A stretch of DNA of 64,000 nucleotides from Leptospira sp. (lineage in GTDB: Bacteria; Spirochaetota; Leptospiria; Leptospirales; Leptospiraceae): the NCBI GenBank assembly GCA_027533185.1, contig JAPZTS010000006.1:58904-122903 (forward strand). Reading direction: 5' to 3'. The notes beneath the pieces are model-generated. The model made no database searches, was not told the DNA's origin, and was given only the letters and a program-made list of their open reading frames with translations. Position numbers and translations under genes: made by a program. Positions 43,342-52,098 of the stretch are shown here, in pieces; within the stretch, counting starts at the first letter, position 1, and each line of letters starts with the position of its first letter.

Positions 43342-44982
43342 ATGATCCAAGCAAACGGCATTACTGTCTCCTTCGGGAAAAAACCACTTTTTGAAAACGT
43401 CTCTATAAAATTCAAGGAGGGATGCCGTTACGGGCTCATCGGGGCCAATGGGGCAGGTAAATCGACATTTATGAAGGTCTTGGCTGGCATCCTCCAACCG
43501 ACTGCGGGCGCGGTCTCTGTGGACAAAGACAAAAAGTTAGGATACCTCAAACAAGACCATTACGAATACGAAACAGAGACGGTCCTTGGAACCGTATTGC
43601 GAGGGAACCCGGAACTTTGGAGTCTGATGGAAGAAAGGGATGCAATCTATGCGAAGGAAGAGATGACCGATGAAGAAGGAATCCGTATCTCAGAGATTGA
43701 GGAACAATTTGCGGACCTCGGTGGATACGAAGCCGAATCCATTGCCGGTGAACTTTTGGAAGGTTTGGGAATTCCCACATCCTCGCACAACAAACCACTC
43801 AACTTTCTCACTGGAGGATTTAAACTCCGAGTTCTCTTGGCGCAAGTTCTATTCTTAAAGCCTGATGTTCTACTTCTGGACGAACCAACAAACCACTTGG
43901 ATATCAAAACCATCCATTGGTTGGAAGAGTTTCTAACAAACTATGATGGAGTTGTTATCGTAATTTCTCACGACCGTCACTTTATAAATTCCGTTGCAAC
44001 ACATATTGCCGATTTAGATTACAACACCATCCGTATTTTCAGTGGCAACTACGATGACTTTATGATTGCGGCAGAGCAGTCAAGAGAACAACTCGTTAAC
44101 GAAAGCAAACGAGCTAAAGAAAAGATTGCCGACTTACAAGAATTTGTATCAAGATTTTCAGCTAACGCAAGTAAATCAAAGCAAGCAACCTCCCGACAAA
44201 AGATGATCGAAAAGATCAAAAATGAAATGGTAGATGTAAAACCTTCTTCCCGTGTAGCGCCGTATATCCGCTTTAAGGCAAAACGAGTGCTTGGTAAAGA
44301 TGTTTTTGAAGCTATCGATATAACCAAAGGTTATGATGGCAAACCTGTGATTAAAAATTTCAGCACGAGTATCACAAAAGGCGAAAAAGTAGGAATTGTT
44401 GGAACGAATGGTGTTGGTAAAACTACCCTTCTCCGAATGCTAATGAAAAAATTACAGCCAGATTCTGGAGAAGTGAAATGGGGAGACTCTGTTGAGGCAT
44501 CTTTTTTTCCACAAGACCATAGGGAAGCTATGGAGCCCGATGCGGATACTTTGGTGGAATGGCTCCTTCGGAATGCACCGCAAGGAACAGAAGTCCAAGA
44601 GATTCGCGCCATTCTTGGACGGATGTTGTTCTCGGGAGATATGGCTAATAAATCAACGACTGTACTTTCAGGTGGGGAAAAGTCCCGAATGATCATTGGC
44701 AAGATGATCCTTGCAGGTGATAACGTCATTGCTTTGGATGAACCAACCAACCACTTGGATTTGGAAACCATTGAAGCACTTAACTACGCCTTATCCTTGT
44801 TTGATGGAACGGTAATCCTTGTTTCCCACGACCGTGAGTTTATCTCCTCACTCTGTACCCGTATCATCGAAGTTACTCCTGACGGGATAAGGGACTTCAA
44901 AGGAACGTACGAAGAATTTCTTGAAAGAGAGGGAGCAGAATTTTACAAACGACTTAGCGGTGGTGCAGTAGTCTCGAAATAA
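43342..44982 (+). CDS. ABC-F family ATPase (YbiT/YkpA-like)
   Basis: A 546-residue soluble protein with two ABC domains and no membrane segment. Domain 1 has Walker A GANGAGKST and LLDEPTNHLD. Domain 2 has GTNGVGKTT, VLSGGEKSRM and ALDEPTNHLD. The linker (about 235-300, with SRFSANASKSKQATSRQKM) is the P-site tRNA interaction motif region of ABC-F proteins and matches the YbiT/YkpA branch. These proteins bind the ribosome E site and relieve stalled translation. The start is ATG 43342 with a weak Shine-Dalgarno. It stands alone on the plus strand. Confidence 0.92.
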   Translation: MIQANGITVSFGKKPLFENVSIKFKEGCRYGLIGANGAGKSTFMKVLAGILQPTAGAVSVDKDKKLGYLKQDHYEYETETVLGTVLRGNPELWSLMEERDAIYAKEEMTDEEGIRISEIEEQFADLGGYEAESIAGELLEGLGIPTSSHNKPLNFLTGGFKLRVLLAQVLFLKPDVLLLDEPTNHLDIKTIHWLEEFLTNYDGVVIVISHDRHFINSVATHIADLDYNTIRIFSGNYDDFMIAAEQSREQLVNESKRAKEKIADLQEFVSRFSANASKSKQATSRQKMIEKIKNEMVDVKPSSRVAPYIRFKAKRVLGKDVFEAIDITKGYDGKPVIKNFSTSITKGEKVGIVGTNGVGKTTLLRMLMKKLQPDSGEVKWGDSVEASFFPQDHREAMEPDADTLVEWLLRNAPQGTEVQEIRAILGRMLFSGDMANKSTTVLSGGEKSRMIIGKMILAGDNVIALDEPTNHLDLETIEALNYALSLFDGTVILVSHDREFISSLCTRIIEVTPDGIRDFKGTYEEFLEREGAEFYKRLSGGAVVSK

Positions 44983-44987
44983 CATTT

Positions 44988-46103
44988 TTAAAAAGAATAC
45001 TGCACTCCCAAGTTGAGCGATTCGGAGCTCTGGTTTCTTAGGTATTCCAAACCAATGGAAATTTGGTTCCAAAAGAATTGGACACCTAAGATCCCGTATC
45101 CGTTAGAGTTTCTCAGCCGATATTCTCTTCGGAAATCTAAACCAACAGAACTTGGGTTAGTTGAAAAATCATCCCTATTTTCGCTAGATGATATTGCCGC
45201 ATAACGCTCAACTCTAATCCTTGTGATACCCTGGTTGTACACCAACCCAAGCCCAGTATAAACACTGAAAAACTGGAAAGGAGAAAACGCATACCTAACA
45301 TCGGCCGTTGCGGAATTTAAAATAGATGTATAGGTTAATTGGTTTATCCCTATCCACCTTCTCGTATCGCCGTCAATCCGGAATTGGGTGGGTCTTCTGT
45401 CATACGCAAAAAGATAAATCTCCTGATTCGTTTGATAGATACCCAATCCGAAAGAAAGATTTCGCAAATAGGGATGGGCATTAGCATCTGAGGTAAAAAA
45501 AGGAAAATAACGGGCGTTTAAACCTGAATTCAAAACTCTTCCGCTTACATCGGTATTCCTGATTTTGAGAAAAGGAATATTGGTTTCAGAAAGATAGTAA
45601 GGGAAAAAATGAAAAGAGATATCCCATTTCTGCCATTCTCCCGTCAGACCCAAAGCATAACCTAAGTTAAATCGGTAAGAAAGCGAAGGAGAGGCGGCTA
45701 CCCCTAACCTAGGTAGATCACGAAGCTCTGTATTTTCAAAATAATCTAATGCAGATACCTTTGTTCTTGCCATTGAGTATCCAATTCCAATTCGATTTCT
45801 CTCTACCTTGTTTCCTCCGAGCATTGCAGAGTTTATATTTTGTAAAACAGCACTTTGTCCCATGGAAGATAAAAATTTATCGGTATAAATTTCACCTAAA
45901 ACAGGATTAGCAAGATTGCTGAGTAGAATGGTCTCCCTTGAAAGCGAAGAACATTCAAGGCCAATACATACTGCTGTGGAATAGAGAGGAGAAATAGATA
46001 GGAATAGAAATAAGAGACCCAGGATACTATTAAAACCAAGGAATCTAAAACGATAACCAGAATAAACCGTAGCAACTTTTTCTGAAATCGTATTCATTAC
46101 CAT
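44988..46103 (-). CDS. Putative outer-membrane beta-barrel protein
   Basis: A 371-residue protein with a long N-terminal basic region and a hydrophobic signal segment (GLLFLFLSISPLYST). Many alternating aromatic/polar strands follow (IGIGYSMARTK, SLSYRFNLGYALGLTG, WDISFHFFPYYLSE), ending in ESLNLGVQYSF. A terminal Phe after a strand is the usual signal for Bam insertion. No lipobox is present. It looks like a Leptospira-type barrel of unknown function. It converges on the ABC-F gene with five bases between stops. Confidence 0.72.
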   Translation of the reverse strand: MVMNTISEKVATVYSGYRFRFLGFNSILGLLFLFLSISPLYSTAVCIGLECSSLSRETILLSNLANPVLGEIYTDKFLSSMGQSAVLQNINSAMLGGNKVERNRIGIGYSMARTKVSALDYFENTELRDLPRLGVAASPSLSYRFNLGYALGLTGEWQKWDISFHFFPYYLSETNIPFLKIRNTDVSGRVLNSGLNARYFPFFTSDANAHPYLRNLSFGLGIYQTNQEIYLFAYDRRPTQFRIDGDTRRWIGINQLTYTSILNSATADVRYAFSPFQFFSVYTGLGLVYNQGITRIRVERYAAISSSENRDDFSTNPSSVGLDFRREYRLRNSNGYGILGVQFFWNQISIGLEYLRNQSSESLNLGVQYSF

Positions 46104-46169
46104 ATGGATAATGTTCTAAACGAGTCGAACCTATCAATATCATTCAGGTTTTCGTTTTATTTTGTTAGA

Positions 46170-46559
46170 TTATTTTTTTCGCTTTTTTGCCTGGACGCTA
46201 ATTTTCTTTTCGGCCTTTGTTTCAATTCCAGAAACATCCATTAGATAAATTCCAAAGTCCCGAATCGAGTGTATAACAAGGATGGACTTTCTACCCAAAT
46301 CGGTCAGCGTATATTCGGTCTTTGGTGGAACAACTGCATATACTTTTCTTGTTAGTAGCCCTAACTCTTCTAATTCGCGGAGACTTTGTGATAGCATTTT
46401 GTCTGAAATATGAGGTAAAGTTTTTTTAATTTCACTATAGCGGAGTGTCTTTTCTCGTAACCGCCACAGAATTGGCATCTTCCAAGCACCTCCTATCCAA
46501 TCCATAGCAAATTCCACTGGATTGAAATAGAGTTTGTCTTTAAACTTGAACTCTGGCAT
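46170..46559 (-). CDS. HxlR-family transcriptional regulator
   Basis: A 129-residue winged-helix regulator. It shows the HxlR core: AMDWIGGAWKMPILWRLREKTLRYSEIKKTLPHISDKMLSQ leads to LRELEELGLLTRKVYAVVPPKTEYTLTDLG. No redox Cys is seen, so a YodB-like thiol switch is unlikely. GAGG lies seven bases before the ATG. It diverges from a NAD(P)-binding protein gene, and a near-perfect 19-base palindrome lies between its start and its presumed promoter. It probably controls both genes and itself. Confidence 0.92.
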   Translation of the reverse strand: MPEFKFKDKLYFNPVEFAMDWIGGAWKMPILWRLREKTLRYSEIKKTLPHISDKMLSQSLRELEELGLLTRKVYAVVPPKTEYTLTDLGRKSILVIHSIRDFGIYLMDVSGIETKAEKKISVQAKKRKK

Positions 46560-46570
46560 CTACTAACCTC

Positions 46571-46589
46571 AAAGTAATATTATCACTTT
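46571..46589. promoter_or_regulatory. Candidate HxlR operator (19-bp near-perfect palindrome)
   Basis: AAAGTAATA, centre T, TATCACTTT: nine-base arms with one mismatch. It lies 12 bases before the HxlR gene start, just outside its Shine-Dalgarno, and overlaps a TAATAT that could be the -10 box on the minus strand. HxlR dimers bind short palindromes near their own promoters, so autoregulation and control of the divergent gene is likely. Confidence 0.5.
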
Positions 46590-46723
46590 AGACAAGGGTA
46601 TGGTTCGATTCCATCAAAAAAGATTTCGATTCCGATTGATTTCAGAATCAAAAAAGAAATCCTCTTCCTTAAAATTTTATCCAAAAATTCGGTAGATTAA
46701 TCCCAATCAAAAAGGAACTCCCA

Positions 46724-47383
46724 ATGTCAGAAAGAAATTTAAGTAAAACCACAAATCCAAAAAGGATCGCGATTATAGGTTCTGGAAATGTGGGTGGGGC
46801 ACTCGCAACAGGACTTAGTAAGGTTGGCCATACGATCCACTTAGGCGTACGAGATCCAAATCAGTTCAAAGGAAAGGAACTATTACGAAATCCCAAAACG
46901 TTAGCTCTCCCAATCAAAGAATCCGTAACTCAATCTGAGGTTATCATACTTGCGACACCTGCAGCGAAGGCTTCTGAAGTCGCGAAAGACTTAGGGGATA
47001 CAACAGGAAAGATAATTATTGATACGATGAATACAGTTCTCAGCAGAGGAGCAGATGGTTTTTCAAATACCTCTGATGCCATTCTTGCCAATACAAAAAC
47101 TAGAGATGTCGTTAAGTGCTTTAACACAACAGGTTTTGGAAATATGGAAAATCCGAGTTATGGTAGTTTAGCCTTAGATATGTTTTGTGCTGGAGATTCT
47201 AAACTTGGCATTGCTTTAGCCAAACAATTCGCGATTGAGATAGGTTTTGAAAACTGTTACTATGTAGGGGGAAATGATCGGTTTGAACTTATGGAACAAT
47301 TTGCTTTTTTTTGGATCAACTTAGCAATGTTCCAAGGTTTGGGAAGGGAATTCGGATTTAAAATCTTAAAAGGTAGATCCTGA
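46724..47383 (+). CDS. NADPH-dependent F420 reductase-like NAD(P)-binding protein
   Basis: A 219-residue Rossmann protein with IAIIGSGNVGGALATGL at residues 15-31, HLGVRDPNQF, VIILATPAAKASEVAKDL and DTMNTVL. This is the F420 oxidoreductase/NADP-binding family. Nothing suggests F420 synthesis in this window, so it probably acts as a reductase on other substrates. AGGA stands eight bases before the ATG. It is divergent from, and probably controlled by, the HxlR regulator. Confidence 0.85.
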   Translation: MSERNLSKTTNPKRIAIIGSGNVGGALATGLSKVGHTIHLGVRDPNQFKGKELLRNPKTLALPIKESVTQSEVIILATPAAKASEVAKDLGDTTGKIIIDTMNTVLSRGADGFSNTSDAILANTKTRDVVKCFNTTGFGNMENPSYGSLALDMFCAGDSKLGIALAKQFAIEIGFENCYYVGGNDRFELMEQFAFFWINLAMFQGLGREFGFKILKGRS

Positions 47384-47416
47384 CTCGCTATAAATCACGA
47401 ACAATTCCGATTCTAG

Positions 47417-48355
47417 TTATTTAACTCGTATACTGAGATTTTCAGCAGGAACAATTGTCATCTCTATTATTTTTTTGTTCCTTATCACTCTTAGTGTTTG
47501 CGAAGAACCTATTTTTTCTTTTGTGAGTTCACGAAATAACTCGTCCATATTCAAAACAGGTTTTTGATTGAAGTCGAGAACCGTATCCCCTTCTCGTAAG
47601 CCAGCAAATTCTGCGGGACTTCCTTTCTCTACCGAAACAACAAATAATCCAGTTTTGTTTCGAATCCCGTAATACAACATCATATTAGAGCTTATATCAA
47701 CGACTTGTGAGACAATTCCTAGGTAAGCGCGAGTAACTTTTCCATTTCGTATGAGTTCCATCGCTATGTCCTTCGCAGTATTAATGCCGATGGCAAAACA
47801 CAAACCTTGTGCACCGATTATCGTTGCCGTGTTAACTCCGACAACATTCCCATTCGAATCAACAAGAGGTCCGCCCGAATTTCCCGGATTCAAGGCTGCA
47901 TCCGTTTGGATAATATGATCAATCAGACGGCCAGATTGTGTACGAAGTGTCCTACCCATAGCACTTATAATTCCATGTGTGACAGTGTGTTGGTATCCAT
48001 GAGGATTACCTATCGCAATTACCAATTGTCCAATTTTAAGATCAGATGAGTCACCAAAAATCAAATTCCCGACTCCACCAGTGAAGGTTTTTAAAACCGC
48101 AAGATCCGTATCAGGATCTTCACCGATTAAAATGGCCTCTGATGAGTTCCCGTCATACGATGTGATTTTAAACTTTTTACCGCCATGGACAACATGACTA
48201 TTGGTGAATAAAAAACCATCATAGGAAAATAGAAACCCAGAGCCGGAACCGGAAGGAATCAAGTGCCCTTTCGCATCCTTCCAGGTATCAATTTTTACTA
48301 CTGCTGATTTAGCCTTATCTACTGCATTGATAACGATTTGAGAAAAAAAATCCAT
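47417..48355 (-). CDS. HtrA/DegP-like serine protease with PDZ domain, no signal peptide
   Basis: The start ATG 48355 is chosen since AGGGAAGG precedes it; ATG 48391 lacks such a site. The product has about 312 residues. The trypsin-like domain has the triad His in TNSHVVHGG, Asp in DTDLAVL and Ser in NPGNSGGPL. One PDZ domain follows (about 215-300; KTGLFVVSVEKGSPAEFAGL). I see no signal peptide or membrane anchor with either start, unusual for HtrA, so it may be cytoplasmic. Its role is likely protein quality control. Confidence 0.88.
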   Translation of the reverse strand: MDFFSQIVINAVDKAKSAVVKIDTWKDAKGHLIPSGSGSGFLFSYDGFLFTNSHVVHGGKKFKITSYDGNSSEAILIGEDPDTDLAVLKTFTGGVGNLIFGDSSDLKIGQLVIAIGNPHGYQHTVTHGIISAMGRTLRTQSGRLIDHIIQTDAALNPGNSGGPLVDSNGNVVGVNTATIIGAQGLCFAIGINTAKDIAMELIRNGKVTRAYLGIVSQVVDISSNMMLYYGIRNKTGLFVVSVEKGSPAEFAGLREGDTVLDFNQKPVLNMDELFRELTKEKIGSSQTLRVIRNKKIIEMTIVPAENLSIRVK

Positions 48356-48425
48356 AGCTACCTTCCCTAGGGCTAAGTAGTATTTAGACATTAAAATGAA
48401 CCGATCGGTCTTTTATTTGAAATTT

Positions 48426-49022
48426 TTATTTTTGACTTTGGAACCAGAGGAGAAAATTATCCAGTGCAATCTTTCTATGAGAAACCTTGTTTTTTTCCTT
48501 TTCGGGAACTTCTGAAAATCGTTTCGCAAATGGAGGATAGTAGAAGATCGGATCATATCCAAAACCATAGAGATTGTTTTCGTCATAGTCTTCAGAAATT
48601 TCGCCAAATACCTTTCCCTCAAACGATAGCTCATTTGTTGAATCAACATAAGTTAATACGCAGGTATAATAGGCGCGCCGATCATCTTGGCCTTTCATAT
48701 TTTCTAATAAATATAAAGCCCTGTCTCTATCACTAAACTCTGGTTTTCCATATCTGGCAGAAAAAACTCCAGGGTCATGCTGAAGGGCATAAACAGAAAT
48801 CCCTGAATCATCGGCAATAGAGGGTAAACCAGTGAGTTTGTGCAATTCCTTTGATTTGATAAAGGAGTTACCGAGGAATGTGTTATCTGTTTCCTCGGGT
48901 GAGAAGGCAATATTTAAATCCACGGGGAGTAAAATTTCAATTCCAAAAGGAGAGAACAAAGATTGAAATTCCTTTTGTTTGTGTTTGCTATTCGAAGCTA
49001 ATGCTAATCTTTTCTGTATCAG
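48426..49022 (-). CDS. rdgB: XTP/dITP (non-canonical purine NTP) pyrophosphatase, apparent CTG start
   Basis: RdgB/HAM1-family house-cleaning enzyme that hydrolyses dITP, XTP and similar NTPs. Core motifs are IADDSGISVYAL, PGVFSARY, GKVFGEIS, YGFGYDPIFYYP and SHRKIALDNF. The frame continues upstream of TTG 48959 through KRLALASNSKHKQKEFQSL, the conserved N-terminal substrate loop, so the gene must start further up. No ATG, GTG or TTG exists between there and the in-frame TAA. The best start is CTG 49022, which overlaps the STAS gene stop as CTGA and has GGAG seven bases upstream. That gives 198 residues, the usual family length. ATA 49019 is the only other reasonable choice. Confidence 0.85.
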   Translation of the reverse strand: MIQKRLALASNSKHKQKEFQSLFSPFGIEILLPVDLNIAFSPEETDNTFLGNSFIKSKELHKLTGLPSIADDSGISVYALQHDPGVFSARYGKPEFSDRDRALYLLENMKGQDDRRAYYTCVLTYVDSTNELSFEGKVFGEISEDYDENNLYGFGYDPIFYYPPFAKRFSEVPEKEKNKVSHRKIALDNFLLWFQSQK

Positions 49023-49369
49023 TCCTTATCTCCATCGTCTAACTGAAACCCTTCGATTGCTGAAGATAGGTCAGGAAAGATTTCAAAAACTTTATCCAAC
49101 ATAGTAATTTCAAAAAGTTGTATAAGATCTTCATCTACAACAATTACCTTGATATCGCCATTCAAAGGTTTTAATTTTCTTTTTGTGGCAACAAATATCC
49201 CTAAAGCAGTCGAGCAGATATGATGAACTTTTGTAAGATCTAGGATAATTTTTTTAACAGAGTTTTGTGTGAGTTTTGACAGTTCCTTTTCGATCTCATC
49301 TGAATCAACTTTTAAGATAGCTCCAGAAAATTTAATGATTCGGATGTCTTCCTTGACTAGTACGTCCAT
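49019..49369 (-). CDS. STAS-domain anti-sigma factor antagonist
   Basis: A 116-residue single STAS domain. It has FSGAILKVDSDEIEKEL, KKIILDLTKVHHICSTALG with the usual phospho-acceptor Ser in ICSTALG, and an acidic tail. Such proteins bind anti-sigma kinases and are switched by phosphorylation; SpoIIE phosphatases like those at 10885 and 16176 reset them. It lies between comF (2 bases away) and rdgB (4-base overlap) with no RsbW-type kinase nearby. Confidence 0.9.
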   Translation of the reverse strand: MDVLVKEDIRIIKFSGAILKVDSDEIEKELSKLTQNSVKKIILDLTKVHHICSTALGIFVATKRKLKPLNGDIKVIVVDEDLIQLFEITMLDKVFEIFPDLSSAIEGFQLDDGDKD

Positions 49370-49371
49370 TT

Positions 49372-50103
49372 TTACTTGTAACCCTCACTTAACAGTAGTA
49401 CAACGCATGAAACCCGCTTGGCACCCTTTTCTACCAGCTGTTTTGCTAACTCATTTAGGCTAGCTCCTGTCGTACTTATATCATCTATAAGTAAGATGTG
49501 TCGTCCTGCAATCATTCTATCTTTTTTTCCGACTAAAAATGCAGATTTTGCATGAAAAAATCGTTTTTCGTATGCGACAGATGATTGTTTGGTCTTCGAA
49601 TGTTTTTCCAAAGACAAGGTTTTTACACCCTTCCATTTGCGACGGAGTCTCTGTACAAGTACGCAAGTGGGATGAAATGGGTTTAGCCCCCTTTTTCTCT
49701 CGGACGGAACAATGGCGATCGCATCGGGCGGATTGGAAGATAGAAGCCGAAAAACACGCCAAAGTCCCAGACTGAAAAACCTACACAGAAGTTTTTGATT
49801 TTCAAACTTACAGTTCTGAAAGAGTTCCTTTTCTCTAGCTCCCCGCAACCGCAATGGGAAAAAAAAGTTCCAAAATACATACCTTTCCTGGCATTCTTTA
49901 CAACTCCCGCAATCCCCTGACTCTTTCATTTTTTTGTAACAAACTTCACAATGCGTATATTTGCTATGCCAAAGATTCTGTGACCGAGTCAATTCTCGAA
50001 GGCAAGAAAAACAAACTCCGATGCTCTCGGAAGATATATCCACAGAGTGACATAGGGAACAAGGAGAGGAAAAGAAGTAACTTAGGATTTTGATTCCCAC
50101 CAT
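49372..50103 (-). CDS. comF: ComF family phosphoribosyltransferase-like protein
   Basis: A 243-residue protein. An N-terminal zinc-ribbon (CSLCHS, CFSC, CEVC, CGSCKEC) is followed by a phosphoribosyltransferase domain with the PRPP loop HILLIDDISTTGASLNE near the end. ComF proteins are needed for DNA uptake in competent bacteria and are linked to DNA metabolism in others. The start is ATG 50103; AGGA directly abuts it, so the adjacent in-frame GTG (codon 2) is equally possible. It heads the comF-STAS-rdgB operon. Confidence 0.88.
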   Translation of the reverse strand: MVGIKILSYFFSSPCSLCHSVDISSESIGVCFSCLRELTRSQNLWHSKYTHCEVCYKKMKESGDCGSCKECQERYVFWNFFFPLRLRGAREKELFQNCKFENQKLLCRFFSLGLWRVFRLLSSNPPDAIAIVPSERKRGLNPFHPTCVLVQRLRRKWKGVKTLSLEKHSKTKQSSVAYEKRFFHAKSAFLVGKKDRMIAGRHILLIDDISTTGASLNELAKQLVEKGAKRVSCVVLLLSEGYK

Positions 50104-50177
50104 TCCTAGTAAGAATCAGGAAACCAGAATTTGGTTCCCTAGATTTGAACTGTTTTACAGAACCTTGTTAAAATCAA

Positions 50178-50204
50178 CCCGTTCGTTTTTTGCGAACAAA
50201 CGGG
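50178..50204 (-). terminator. Possible terminator after OmpL47-like gene
   Basis: On the minus strand the hairpin has GTTCG/CGAAC (or CCCGTT/AACGGG) arms, 22 bases after the stop of the OmpL47-like gene. The following T-rich stretch (TTGATTTT) is weak, so termination is uncertain. Confidence 0.4.
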
Positions 50205-50225
50205 CAACTCTAAGGAGTCTAGAAT

Positions 50226-51320
50226 TTATTTTGCAGGAGTTGTAGTTGTTGTCGCAGGAGCAGGAGCTACTGTTTTTGTTTCTTCAGTCGCCTTTTGGAT
50301 CGTAGAAGACGGAGGTGTTAAGTCTACAGAGAATTTAATTTCCACTTCTGCTGATTGGTTTCCTACATTGTCTATCGCTAATGCTTTGATTACGTGGTCT
50401 CCAGCTGTTTCAACTGCAATCGCTTCAACATAAGGTTTGAACTCTTCTGCATCCACTTTCACTAAAATCTTTTTGATTCCAGATTCCTTGTCTTCTGCAT
50501 TCACAAAGAATACGTTTCCTTTTCTTTGAAACATCTTTCCGTTAACGTCAACCAAAGGAAAAGAAGGAGCAATCTCTACAGTCGGCTTTATATCGTCAAC
50601 GTTGATGATAATGGAACTCTCAGTAGAAGAATTTCCAGATTTGTCCGTTGCCGAATATTTGATCAAGTTAGCACCATTTGCTTCTAACTTAATAGGTGCA
50701 GAATATACCTTTACAGGCTCTTGGTTGATTGCGAACTGAACTTTTTCTACACCAGTAAGTTGGTCCTCAGCAGTAATCGTGTATGTGTTGTTTTTAGATG
50801 CAAATGGAACCCCATCTAATACAAAAAGTTGCTCTTGTGGTTGGAGAGACACGCGAGGAGGTGTGTTGTCCACTGTGACCACTAAAATTTTAGGTGTCTC
50901 AGAGTTCCCCACTTTGTCAACGGCTCGATAAAGGATCTCAGTCGTTCCTTCTTCTGCTATGCGAATCGGTTGCGTGAATCTTCTATATTCGCCGTTTTTT
51001 GGTTTCCATTCCATGTAATCAATGGTAGAGGATTCATCTTTCGCCTCTAGTGAAAAAGCGGTTTTACTGGTTATGTTGAGAGCGGGACCTGCCGTTGTAG
51101 CTGGGGCTGGTTCAGCACTGCCTTCTTTTTTACCAAGAAGATCCTTGACCGTTTTCTCTGCCTTGTCGATGTTCTCTTTGGCTTGTGTGGAAGTGGATTC
51201 TGTTTTTTGAATTGCCTTTTCGTTTTTCGAAGTATTTGCTTTTGGATCAGCTACTTGAGCTGAGATTTGGCCTACGAATAGAGTAGTTACTAGGGCCAAG
51301 AGGTACTTTTGCGCCTGCAT
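50226..51320 (-). CDS. OmpL47-type Ig-like repeat protein
   Basis: A 364-residue exported protein (signal KYLLALVTTLFVGQISA). After a low-complexity Lys/Glu/Ala linker it has about three Ig-like repeats of the OmpL47 type: IEYMEWKPKNGEY-like, VDNTPPRVSLQPQ, GVEKVQFAINQEPVKVY, VDDIKPTVEIAP, GIKKILVKVDAEEF and VDLTPPSST. It ends in a Pro-Ala-Thr tail. In Leptospira such proteins are outer-membrane associated and bind host or matrix molecules. This one has fewer repeats than OmpL47 itself. AGGAG stands nine bases before the ATG. Confidence 0.75.
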   Translation of the reverse strand: MQAQKYLLALVTTLFVGQISAQVADPKANTSKNEKAIQKTESTSTQAKENIDKAEKTVKDLLGKKEGSAEPAPATTAGPALNITSKTAFSLEAKDESSTIDYMEWKPKNGEYRRFTQPIRIAEEGTTEILYRAVDKVGNSETPKILVVTVDNTPPRVSLQPQEQLFVLDGVPFASKNNTYTITAEDQLTGVEKVQFAINQEPVKVYSAPIKLEANGANLIKYSATDKSGNSSTESSIIINVDDIKPTVEIAPSFPLVDVNGKMFQRKGNVFFVNAEDKESGIKKILVKVDAEEFKPYVEAIAVETAGDHVIKALAIDNVGNQSAEVEIKFSVDLTPPSSTIQKATEETKTVAPAPATTTTTPAK

Positions 51321-51384
51321 TTGAAAGATTCTCCTTTTTACCGATAAAACATATATATCCTCTCTTTAAGGAATTATTGTCAAC

Positions 51385-52020
51385 ATGATTGCACCTTATT
51401 TATTCAGTTTCTTACTACTTTTTCTCATCTCATACCAATCCGTAGTTGCTGAAGTGACAATTTGGAAGGAAATCCTTCTCGAGAACTTTGAATTGCCCAA
51501 TTACGATACAAAAAACCTAAGAACAAAGCTCGAAAGGGGAACAGTTCTCCCCGATATATCTCTCTCTACAAATTTTACAGCTCCCATTCCAGGCTCCAAA
51601 CAAGCTCTTGTGCTTCGAATTCCAAAATCCGCAAATCTCCCCTTCTCCCTTTATTTTCCCAAACCGATTGAGATAAATGCCTTTATAAAGGAAATTAAAA
51701 TTCCCGTTTACTCGTCGCAATCCATTGGCAATCTAACATTGATAATAGAGACACAAGACAATGAAGTGAAACAAATCGCTGTTACATCCTTAAATTATCG
51801 AGGATGGAAAGAGTGTTCGGTCTCGATATCAAAAAATTTTGATCAAAATGACAGAATTTTTTTACAAGGGAGTTCCATCCGTATATTAGGATTCTTTTAT
51901 CTGCCAAATGAAAACAACTCGAATACTCAGGAAGTTTTACTAGCAATTGATGATATAACCGCCATTGTGCGAGACAAGTATCGACCGCTTCGCAATAAAG
52001 AGATACTCTTGGAAGATTGA
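51385..52020 (+). CDS. FlaA-like flagellar filament sheath protein
   Basis: A 211-residue exported protein (signal MIAPYLFSFLLLFLISYQSVVAE cut near AEV). The body has the FlaA pattern: FELPNYDTKNLRT, NLPFSLYFPKPIE, a YRGWKECSVSI strand, and near the end EVLLAIDDITAIVRDKY. FlaA proteins coat the periplasmic flagella of spirochaetes and help set cell helicity. Relatives in Leptospira come as FlaA1 and FlaA2; this may be a third, divergent paralogue. No other flagellar gene is in the window. Confidence 0.65.
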   Translation: MIAPYLFSFLLLFLISYQSVVAEVTIWKEILLENFELPNYDTKNLRTKLERGTVLPDISLSTNFTAPIPGSKQALVLRIPKSANLPFSLYFPKPIEINAFIKEIKIPVYSSQSIGNLTLIIETQDNEVKQIAVTSLNYRGWKECSVSISKNFDQNDRIFLQGSSIRILGFFYLPNENNSNTQEVLLAIDDITAIVRDKYRPLRNKEILLED

Positions 52021-52098
52021 TGATTTTGGGCTGATTCCCTTAAAATTCTTGTCAAAAAAACCTTTTCTTTCCACCTACTTCCCGAATCCTGATCCTAA

